Below, in pieces: positions 34,801-46,800 of a stretch of 64,000 bases of DNA. A program made the position numbers and the translations under genes. The stretch is from Corythucha ciliata (Eukaryota > Arthropoda > Insecta > Hemiptera > Tingidae), in the NCBI GenBank assembly GCA_038030265.1, contig CM075942.1, forward strand, positions 64,236,926-64,300,925, given 5' to 3'. The notes under the pieces are model-generated. The model saw nothing but the letters and a program-made list of their open reading frames with translations. It was not told where the DNA came from and made no database searches. Every line of letters starts with the position of its first letter. Positions within the stretch are counted from its first letter, which is position 1.

Positions 34801-37800
34801 TCCGTGGACCTGAAAAATAGCGTCTCCGTATCAAAATAATCCCACTTATCAGTGGGTGGGATTAGGTGGGATGAGTCGGACTGAAAAATAGCGTCTTTTT
34901 ATCAATTGAAGAGTTAGTCATAAGTTTTTTGACTGTACAAATTCTGATACAAATTTCTGGAATTTTGTGTTTACACCAAGGAAATTTGTGTCTGACACTA
35001 AATTTCGAGCAATAAATGTAGCGCCACACTTCAGTGTAAACGCACCTTTTAAGGCTCGTGTCACACATACGCGGTTTCCCGAGGCGCGCGGTTGCTACGC
35101 AGCGCGAACGCGGTGGGTGCCTCGCATGTGTGCACCGAAATTCGGTTTCTTCGCGGCAGCGGCTTGAAGAGGTTTCTCGGTTCACACATGCGAGGCACCC
35201 TCCGCGTTCGCGCCGCGTAGCAACCGCGCCTCGGGAAACCACGCGTGTCTGAAACTAGCCTAACTAAGGCCCCTGATCTTTATTGGCTACTCCCAGCCAA
35301 TAAAATTCAAGTTGATTACATTTTATTTCCTGGTCCCGTGGCAACTATGCTCCGAACATGTTCCTAACACCTTGTTTTTACAGACCTAGTATATTCGAGT
35401 CCGTCGTGTACAATTCATCTTGCCTTTGCTCTAATTGCATGTGACAAATTAAGTGATACACCATTAATCCACCACATTAATCCCCTATTAAAGCCCAATT
35501 GGTTGGGTTGGTTGAATTTATAACTGTAATGTACAAAGTTAATGAACTGCCCCTTTCTAGATTGTAATACAATTACCAACTTGACAGTTACGTGGACTGT
35601 TGTCGATAACATTTAACCTGAATTACGAAAGTTGTCACCAAGTTCTACCGAACAATGCCTTCTAGGGGATGCTCTGTGGATGACTAACGGCTACTAGAGA
35701 TGTAAGTCCTTGGTTGACCAATGTAGATTCTGTCAGTGGAATCTCATTTATCATATTTAATGCCAGGGTCGTCCACTTAAGTTCCAAGTCCTGGCCGATT
35801 GAGCCCTTTAACTTTAATCGAAACTTCGTATTTTGAAACAAAATTGTTAGTAACGCTAGTCGGAATTTCGTAGACTTGGCCTTGACCCTTGAATTCGACG
35901 TATTTAACCCGGACCGCAGTAGTTTCACCACCGACATAGTTATGTTTCTTTTTGAAGAAGTCTGTAACTCAAGCCTTGGTTCATAGAGGTTTTACTTTTT
36001 TTTTTACTTTCTGTGTAGATTCTGAACAAAGTCAAGCAATTGTTGTGTATACGATGAATGAAGCCAGTAAATTATTGGTGAGGCTTGTTGTGAGGAATGT
36101 TTCATCTTCGTGTATTTTTCAGCGACTACTGTTGATTTCCATTGATTGGGATTTTATACAATTTCCTCATTTTTGTACTTGATATCCAGTTTTACTCCTC
36201 TTTATCTTGTCCATTCCTGGGAGTACTGGTTTGCCCTCTTGCTATTAAAAGCATGTCTTCAACAATTGGAATTCCTATGATACCCATCTCCGACTGGTCT
36301 TCTTAATCTTATTGTTTCCGAGGTATGGAAGTAGGGAAGGATTGACACGACAAAAACTTATTTCGATCTGTTTTGTAGAGTTATTGAGCATACCTTCAAG
36401 TCTTCATCTCTTGATGAATTGAGGTGGTTTCGTATTTTAGGAACTCAAACTCGAATGCAATTTAATATCACCTTCAAATAATTAATTTTGCGGGTTTTAA
36501 GAGGTGAATAACTCTGAAACAAAAGTAAGGTGTGCAAGGTTGTTTTGTTGATATACATTATTTATTTTTTGTCTTGAACGAGTGTTTTAAAACTGTGCCC
36601 TTGTCGGTACATTATGTATCTCTGAAAATGGAGTTAACGTAACCTATTCTCTACTTAGCCGCTTGATCCTCGATCACGCGAAGCGATTTCAGCCGCGAAT
36701 ATTTTCTGATACGAATAAGTAAAACCCTGTTTTGAGCCGAAAAGTGCCTCTTCTACCCAATCGGAGCATTAGGTAAAACTGCCATGTTGCTTTATTCGAA
36801 AAATAAATCAAATTCTGAAACTTTATGATGTCGGGCCGGAATTACTGCAACGTGGCTAATCATTACTGTGAAAGTGTTCTTGGTCTTTTAAAAAATACAT
36901 TAGGTATACTTATCACAAAACATCGCTTGTTTTTCTGTATACTATTATTCTTTGCTTGTTGATGTAAAGTTACTGACTCCCCTCCCCCTTCTAAAGAGTT
37001 TCTTGATCATTTAGACTATGTGCCGATATTTTACCTGAACTTTTTGTTTAAACTATACGTCCGCAGCACCGAGCCGTAAATTTCCCTAGTTTTCATCCGC
37101 GTTATGTTTTCATTCTCCTTAACCTTTGCAAAGCCCAAATGATGATGAAGTGCTAAAGAGAACGGAAGTGAGCGCGTAGTTCACTTGCGTTTCTGAACAT
37201 GCTCTGATGACTATCGCAAGGGCCATCTGATGGGCTCCCAGTTGAAATTTCCGAATAATTTATTACTGTCATAGTGGGGCTACTCAGCGTTTAGTTTTCA
37301 GCGAATAACTTTTTTTCCCGATCTAGTTCCACTATTTATTATAAATTTTGTCCTGATATTTAAATTGAAACTTGAGAATGGCGACTTGAGATGCTCATCA
37401 TCATTCCTTATTTCTTTAATACTACTCATTTACTCCTTCATTCATCTCAGCTTTCTTCTGCACCCCCCCCCCCTCTAAACAGGCCCTCAATAATCAGCAG
37501 CCCGTCAGATTCTTCGTTTACATGCCCTTGTTAACCCGAGGATATGGCAACAGTTGGATTGGTATCGGATTGTCGAATTCGACTGTAGGAATTTTGTGTG
37601 TCAAGTGCAGTCGGCTGTTTCGGAAGTAGGAAATGCATTAACACACAACGGTACGTTATCCTGAAATCTCTGAGTGAACAACTTGAGCAATTTTTTTCTT
37701 ACTTTCTGTTTGCACCAAACCAACCGTGCAACCGGGTGATAAAATTTCTTTGATATTTTTACAGGAAATGAAACAATTAGTAGATTTTTTTTGGTGAGAT

Positions 37801-40800
37801 ATGGAAATGATTATACATTGCTTTGGATATGGCAGCGTCTTAGAACCGGAGCGCATTATTTCAATCCCTCGTGGTTTACTCCAGCCGAGAATGAGGAAGA
37901 GAAGAGGAATGTAAATAATCAAACAAGATGCTACCGAATGCTTATACTACGAGTTCACGGGGTCCGTGTGTTAAATTTCACTTCATTCTCGTGTAAAACC
38001 CTTCATTCATTGTAAACTTTCCGAAAGGCAGATGTTCTTCTTTAGCTTTTCTTTGGCTCGGCCGACCCGTGACAGCTTTGAAAAACGGGAATCACGTGCT
38101 TAATATCCAAGATGTCCTGTAAAATTAATGAACTGTTTTTGAGCGAATATTTCAATGCTTCTTTATTATTTGCGACTTTTGCGCGATGGATCGGTTACGT
38201 TTCAGGAATTGTTTATTCATTCCGAAGAATTTTAATCCTCATTTTTTATTTATTCAGCTCTAATACGAGCGCTGGTTTAAGGATAAATCACGTCCTGTGC
38301 CTTTTAAAGGAGTCCATTGTATTAATATCTCCACTCTGTCACGCACCGTCCTCTTGTAACGAGGCAAATTCGGCATGTTCCAATATAGTATCTCTGGTTT
38401 TCAGATTTTGCTGTACCTACGGATGGGAAGGGGAGAGCATGTTTATTATCTTTATGGTCAAGGGATTAGAACAAAAGAAGTTTCATTTCTGCCGTAACTT
38501 GTCTCTATTACTTATACTTACTAAAAATTACTTATACTTACTAAAAAGCGGTCTTGACGCACCGTACATGAAACACGACAGCGTACGTTGTGTCATTGCC
38601 CCTGGTACTGGCCTCGACAAAGTTTTCAGTAACTTCCTCTTACTTGCGCCCTACAGCTGGAACAAAGAGAAATGAATACTGTCTAATACGAATCGTAATG
38701 CGCTGAATGTTTCTACTCTTCTACTCTTATTATGCTATGCGACAGTCAGTTTGAGGCTCGGGGCCGGGGGCTTGAATTTCCGGTCTTATGACAAATCCTA
38801 TAGGCGCAGTTTTCGAATAAGAAGATTCAATATTATGTCCGAATGCATTTTATAAAATAGCATAACAATACACTAACTCATTCCCCATTTAAAGTTGGGT
38901 AAATTTTTTGGAGTCGGGTGCATTTAGTTAAGAGATTACTCTAATCAACATGTAATGTAAGATGATTAACGACATTCCAATGGTGGTTCATGATATCTCG
39001 TCATAACATCATCACCAACCCAATAATTTGATATTAATTGTGGATTTTATTTTATCTGTGAGCTCCGTTTCAAGTATTGTCGTGCTGCGAATCTTATTGT
39101 TTTAGCTTCTTATTCCAACCTGACAGATTACTCACGTCAAGAATCCGCGTGAATTTGGAGTATTTCATTTATTTAATTTTTTGAAATCAAAAAGTATTTT
39201 AGTTTTTAGTTTTATTTTTGTTTTTTTTTTCAACGAGTACAAATGAAACGTAGGTATCATAAAAGAAACGTAGGTGCTCGTCAACCGTAAACCTAGAAAA
39301 AGTGGAAAGCTCTTTTGTCGAGCTCGTGGCTCAATAGTAGTTTCACCATTTTTCTCGTCTTATTGTGATATAATCCGAGAGTTAAGGTGAAAATGAGCGG
39401 AATAATACTTTTTAAAGGGTGTATTAAATTATACGAGTCTACCATTTCACCAGGTAGTGTTCTTTCACATTTTATGTGCGTATGCATACTTCCATATTCC
39501 CGTGAACAAAATCGAGTCCGAGCTTTTGATTAAAGATGGACGAACGTGCACATTTCCGATGGTATATTGGCTGTAAGGTTAACGTGGGGCGGGTCATGGA
39601 GCCTTGGGAGTTGGGAGTGTAATTCTCAAGCTTTTATTGTAAAGACCTTGGCCCGCTGTTCTACTTTTTTGTACGCAGAGTAATTCCATCTTTTTCATTC
39701 ATTCATTTTTTCCTCTTATTTTGTTTTGTTTTTTGTTTTCTTTCGTTTGAATACAAGGAATTTTGACTTCCTACCATTCGAACATCGAGAACTACCATAC
39801 TTCACATCTCTGTGAATTTTGAAAACGAGAGATGCGCTAACCGTTTCAAAAAGAATTTTGAGATTGCGGTAGGCGATGATACTGAAACGCTCTCGTCTCA
39901 CCCACCCCCCGCCCACCCAGCCGCGCTGGTGAGGGGCGGCAAAGCAGGGGTGAGCGGGCAATCAAGATTAATTGAAACTACCGGATGGAAACAACCAGGA
40001 GCAGGAAAATGCTATTTAGTCTCCGTTCAAGAAAACCCCGCGGTTTTGAATTACCGGGGCAATTGCAATTTTAGTATCTGTTTCTTCCGCTTCTCGGAAT
40101 ATTGTTTGGTAAAACTGTAGTGAGCACGATGAGACAGTGAGAGAGAGAGAGTGTGTAAAGACAAAGTATTGGGAGCGAGGATCGTTTGGACTGGTGCCAA
40201 TTTACCAGTGCCAAACAAAGGCCTTAGCATTTCATATTTTTTATTTCTCTTGAAAGTTATTTAGTGTGAAATGTCCCCCTTCTTCTTTTTAATAACAGGA
40301 GGATCAACTTCAGGAAGTTGGACTTAGGTGATCAGTGTGTGAAAAAGGTGCCTTCACGAACTGTGGTAGTTGAAACTTTGGACCGTATCTAATCAAAGAA
40401 CCAACACGCGCTGGGATTCATTGGATACTGCTCGAAGTTTGAGCTTTGACAGTTCACACACCTGGGGTATCTGTGCTTACTGTCGAAAAAAAAAATGAAC
40501 GCTCCAAGTTAGTGCGATCTAAGGACGTGTTGTCGTAAATAGCGTTATCCCCTCAAGTAGCAACCGGCCTGTGGCATTGTCTCTCTACACTAGATTCCTT
40601 GGTCTGAATAGAGAAGGAGCGTTTTGCATAATAGGTCAATTTTCTCAGCCCCGTATATCGACGGTTTCTTTCAGACTTCAAGGCTGTGGAGTAGATGGCC
40701 CTGGCATTCATTCCTGGGTACTCGGAAAACGTACCAAAGACCAAAGAGGTTAAAAAGGCGTCTGATTGACTTGCCTGATTTTCAGATTCGTCGTCTGGTA

Positions 40801-43800
40801 ATGTTAGCCGCGGGCACCAGTGGTCATGAAATTAGGTTTTTGTCTCAGTTAGTTTAGTTCTAAGATGTTACCTCCGGAACCCGCGAGTTGCGTTTTAGAG
40901 GGTTTCTCATTCGCGGATTAGCCTCGAATCAGCGTTTTTTCTTCAGTTTTAGCTGGGAATTGATGATTTTACTTCCATGTTCCCGTAAGGGAAAAAGTTG
41001 GTAATGCAAGAAAAAAAAAAAAAAAAGTTTGAGTTAACATTAAATTAGTATTCCTGGAACCCTAAAAGGCCTAAAAATTGGTTTTCGCCATCGCGTCTTT
41101 CGTCTGATAAATTTTTCTCAGCCGATCTGGATGAGTGAAGAGTCAAAAAGTTGTCATGATTCCTAGATGTGCTCCCTAAAATTTGAAAACGATTGGTCGA
41201 GTGATATGGAAGATACACGTACAAACAAATGTGCTCTAAGTCAAAACGGTGATGATTTTTAACCAAGAACAGTGACGTCTTTTTAGGGGGTGGTGGAGGG
41301 GGGCGAGCCGGGCTACCGCCGGGGAGTGCTGTGTCATGAGGGGCGCACCTAGCAAAACTTGAGGGGAAAAGCCGGACATGAAACGTTCGAAGGGTGGAAA
41401 ATGAATGAAACCCTAAGTCGCGGCTTTCGGAAGCAACTTTGTGGCTGAAAATGAACAAAATCGCTAATCCGCGACTAAATGAGGAAAAAAGCTAATCAAC
41501 GGATGAAATTAGGGAAAATCGATTTCGAATATGCGCCTAAAATGTGGATAAATCGTTGATTCGTGGCGAAAATGAAGACAAATCGCTAATTCATCGATGA
41601 AATAGAGAAGAAGCGGCGAAGTGTGGAAAAAACTTCAATTCACCGCTAAATAAAGAAAATGCCAAATTGCGGTGTCCGAAAGCTAACTTCGTGGCTGAAA
41701 GTAAACATAATCGCTGATCAGTGGCGAAATGAGAAAAAATCTCCAATTCGCGGATAAAATTCGGATAAATAAGCGTTAATTTGCCTCGAAAATTGGGAAA
41801 TGCTAAATGCCGACTGAAAACAAGAACAATTTTTAATTCACAGCTATCAGGCTAATTCACAGAAAATAGCAAGTCGCAGTCTCTGTGCTTAGGTTATTTG
41901 CCCTAGTAGCGTTTTTACTCCGTGAAATAGCAATTTTTATCTGCGAAACAATTATTTCCCTCCATTTTAGCTGCAAATTAGGGGTTTTACCATTTTTAGC
42001 TTCGAATTAGCACTAATTTTATTCAATTTTAGCTGAAAATTAGCATTTTTCTTAATTTTTAGCGCCTCAAGGCCGTTAATTAGTGATTTTATCAATGTTG
42101 GCCGCGAGATATTTTTTTATACATTTTAGCCCCGCTTCTTGATTTTTATCCAATTTTAACTATCCCAGTTTTGCCTCGAAGTTTCCCTTCAGAAGCTACG
42201 TATTTGCGTTTCCTCAATTTTAGTTGAGAATCAATGTCTTTTCTCCATTTCATCCACGAATTAGCGATTTTTTTTTTCATTTCACTAGTCAATTATCAAT
42301 TTTCTTAACTTTTGACGTGAATTGGTGTTTTTCAGTCGCTAATGAGCGATTTGTCCCGGTTTTATCCGAAAATTAGCACTTTGTCTTCATTTCACCAGTC
42401 AAAATTTCTCAATTTTAGCAGGGAAATTAACTAGCGATTCTTTTCTGGGAAACTGCTTCTGTCATAATTCGTGGCCGTTGAATAGCGATTTTTAAATTTC
42501 AGCTGCGACATCAGTGAGTCAGCGCTTTTCCACAAGTTTGGCCATGAATGAACGCTTTTTCTCAATTTTAGCCTCGAGTTAGCGCTTTGCTCCTCAATGC
42601 GCTTAGCTCTGGGTGGGGGGGGGGGACCCGCCTCCCTCGTCCCTACTACATCGGTACGCTAGAAGCCAAACCAAGATACCTTCTAGCTCGACAAAATTAA
42701 GGCTTCGAGAATGCCTGTCTATTTCATTTTATTACGCGTAGTACATAAGTACACCCCTCCTCCTCATTGTTCGATAATCCTCAGGATCTTTCTACGTGAA
42801 ATCGCGTGCACTTTGTCGATGCTCGTCCTTGCCCTTTTCCACTTTACTATAGGGGTTGAAAAATAATGGCACGCCCACGGGGCCACGGGTGGTTGTAAAA
42901 TTGCCGATGTGTTTTTTGGAAGTTCTTTTTTTAATCAATTTTCACTGAATATATCATTGGGTGGACAAACAGCTAAGAGATTCTTCTTTATTAGGATCGA
43001 ATGCGATTTTGCTATAAATATGACATTGATACTGATCTTACAGACTTACATTCCGTCAATTATCTCCCTCGAATATGAAGACAAGAACTACAAAATACTT
43101 CCGAAATCTTTGAATACCCAATATTTTTCTCTTAACGACCTATAATGTGCAGTTTGTGTGCTGATAGTCATTGCTGCCCAATGCCCGTAACATCCGCTGT
43201 TTAAGGGGCTTATTAATGAATCAAGATCTTGTAAATTTAGTACAGGGAGGGAAAGTTGTATTCTTGTTATTATTTTGTTGCATGAAAAACAATCATTACC
43301 AACATACTTTTTTTGCTCTTCATTTCCCGCACTGCCTCCCCCCCCCCTACATAGAGTAATCACGAACCACACAATTAAGGTTGAAGCGCTTGAGAATTGT
43401 AGCAATAGTATTTCGGTTTCGTTAAGCCACCGTTTTTAATTGACTTCTATGAATTGTCTGCGTTTATGTCCGAAGAATGAGCGAGGCTTTTGAGTTTAAT
43501 TACAATCGTTAATGACTTGATTATTGAGCAACTCTTTTGATGATGTCGTTATCGGTTTTATGCGGATACTTGTGCCAAATAAAAATGAATATTCAACTCA
43601 GGTTAATGAATATTGCGTATTCAGTTCAACCAGATTTCTCCGAGATCTTCCCGAACGTTTTTTTGACATCGTTTTTATGAGAGGAAAGGGCGGGTATGGT
43701 GGGCAGCTCTACCCACCTGAAACTTCTGAAGGTGGGTAATTACCCACCTTGAAACCGGAAAAATTGATAACACCCGCGTTATCGACATTCCATACGTATA

Positions 43801-46800
43801 TTACTATTTAATGAATATGACTGTAGAAAATAGTATATTACGATCCAAGGGCGGTATGATGCTCATTACGGTCGAGGGCGACGGGAAGTGCCCGAGGTGA
43901 AGCCGAGGGCATTTGTCGCCCGAGATCGTAATGAGGAATACCGCCCGAGTGGTGTACGCTATTTTTTGTACAGCCGAAGTCCATAATTATTACAATAATA
44001 ATCATAAAAACCAGTCTTAAAGCCCTGTTCAGAAGCTTTGTGCTATGCATCTGTGGAGTCTACTAAGCAAAGAAAAATTAATTCCTTCGAAAAATGAAGC
44101 ATTTTGATAGGTTTCACGGACTTCACAGACGCATATCATAATATGGCATAATATGGTTTGCTTAATAAACTGAAGTGAACACACACTTTAGCCAGCGAAT
44201 GGAAGGATGACGTAGCTGATACAGAGAGAACCGGGAGAGAACTTTAATCGCCTCTCAGCGTAATTTGCAGTGCTTATTTTTGGGGTTTTCTGGCTAATGT
44301 ACAATTTAAAAACAAAATTAGGAAAAACTGTTTTCAAAAACACAACAAAAGACTTGAAAGAAGACGTAGCGGGCTAATATTTTTCTTTACGCCCGGCGGG
44401 CGGAATGAGCCTCATGTCGCCCGCTCAAGACTCTCCCAGCGGTAGAATTTCGAGTCTTTACGCCCGGCTGTACAAAAATAAAATTCGCCCCTAAAAATAG
44501 TTAAACCTTGTTATTCCCACAAACGACTTAACTTACGATTCGCGCCATAAAATTGGCTAAAGTGACTGATTGCGCCCTGAAAATAGCGAAACCGGCTATT
44601 TCCGCTCTAAAGATAGCCAAGTTTTGCTTCTCACGCCCTACAAATAGCTGAACTGACGATTGGTGCGCCCTGAAAACAGGGGCGTACCTAGAAATCCTTC
44701 AGGAGAGGGCGATTCCGGCAGTCCGCAGCCTTCCAAGGACCGGGGGGGGGACGGGTGTTGTAATGAGTGCCCTTCGTATTGCTGGGATTTCGCAAAAAAC
44801 TTGGTTAAAAACGGACTCCCGGAGGGGGCGATTCACCTTTGGCCCCCCTCTGGGTACGCCACTGCCTGAAAATGCCTAAAACAGTCATGATTTCCGCCCT
44901 GAAAAGGTTAAATCGACCATTCGTGCGGCAATACTGGCCACTTGGCGCCTTCAGCTTGACTGAATTGCCATCCTAAAAACGGATAAGTACTGACTATTCG
45001 CCTCCCAAAAATGGCAAAACTGACTTACTCGTGCCTTGAAAATATCCACTGAGCTGCTTTTACATTCGGGTCAGAGAGTTCTCGGGAGAGCTCCTGGCAG
45101 TCTCAGATAGTTCAACTCTCGAGACTTAACTCTCACCAGCTAATTGCATGCACGCCATGACGCTAAAAGTACTCGGAACTGGCGATTGGCACCCCGAAAA
45201 TCCCCTTGAACAGATAATTTCTGCCCTGAAGATTGTAAAATCAATTCGTGCGCCAATCATGTGGCCAAGCTGAGCATATTCACGCATTCGCTTGGTGTAG
45301 TGTTGAATGGCAAACCCCAAAATGGCGGCTAAATGGCCTCCAAAATATCTAAACTGATAATTCGCGCCTTGACAATGGCTGAACTGAGTAACGTACCCTG
45401 CAACTGACTAAAATGACGGATTCGTCCCCTGAATTCCAATGAAACTGACCTAAATGACTATTCACGCCCTAGAAATGACCTTACTGGACAGTTTGTGCCG
45501 TGAAAACGGCCAAATTGGGTATACAAGTATCTACGCCATAAAATCGGCAAAGCTGACGCTATTTGCCCTCTATAATTGATTCAAATGCCTGATTCGGGTT
45601 TTGAAAAGGCCTAAATGACACGAAACTGACAAAATCGACCATTGTCAAAATTGGCGAAACTGAGATTTCACGCCTTGCAAATGTTTAAACTGACGATTCG
45701 TACCCTAAAATAACGAATCTGGCTATTCAAGTTCCAAAAATGGCCAACCTGGTCATTTGTGCTTTTTTCTTATTTTAGCCGCTATTGAGCGACTTTTCCC
45801 CATTTTACCCGTGAATTAGCGCTATTTTCTAATTTAGCCACGAAGTTGCCTCCGGAAACCGTGACTTGCCATTTTTACTCAACTTATTTCTGTGAATTAA
45901 CAAAAGTGTTCTAAATTTAAAATCCCAATTTTAAAACCCAAGCCTGGTTTCTTGATTTTAGCCGTGAATTAGCGTTTTACCTAATTCTAGCCTCCTAGCG
46001 AGCCATGAATGAGAGTTTTGTTTCTCAATTTTCGCCATGAATTAACGCTTTTTCAGAGATTTTATCCGCGAATCAGCACATTTAGCCGTGGATTAGCGAT
46101 TTTGTTCTTTATTAGCCGCTCTAGTTACCTTCAGAAGCCGAGAATTGGCGCTTTTTGTCTGTTTTAACTGGGAATTAGCGTTTTTTCCACACTCAGCTCT
46201 TCTTCTCAACTTTAACGGTAAATTTAGCGATGTTTCCTCCATTATAGCTGGGAATTAGCATTCTCGTCTTCAGCCGTGAATTCGTGATTTTAGCCGCCAA
46301 AGAGCTATTTTCCCCGATTTTATCCGTGAATTACTTTTTCTTAATTTTTCCCGTGAATTAGCGAATTTTTTATTATTAGCCATGAATTAGTTCTTTTTCT
46401 TAGATTGAGCCACGAACTTGCCATTCTGATATGAATAAGCAGAGAATTAATTTTTTTTTATTTTATCCGCGAATTAGCGCTTATTCGCAAAACCATTGGT
46501 TATTTATTGGTTTTTCTCTCTTCTATCCGTGAATTAGCATGTTTCGTAATTTTAACAACGAATTACTGCTTTTTCGCGTGCCCAGCGTGTAAAGTTCGAG
46601 TTTACAGACAAAAAACAACTGCAGGAAGTCGAGAGATACACATCAGTGATGTAAAAACTTTATCTCACTGAAAAAGTAGTGGCGTAAAAATGTTTTCGCT
46701 TGACCTACGAGAAAGCGGCTATTTTCACCATGGCAACCTCACGACGAAAGAATCACTTTAATCTCAGCGTGTTATTTGCTTACTTCACTATTTTGCTTAT

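Noticed and set aside
35662..35937. Minus-strand frame with coding-like appearance
   Set aside because: The opposite strand reads equally protein-like, and neither could be tied to a family or a consistent exon chain.
38112..38675. 187-residue open frame in USP intron 1
   Set aside because: It is the longest unexplained frame, but it shows internal AG and GT signals that disagree with one exon, no family similarity and low-complexity hydrophobic stretches. Left unannotated as a gene.
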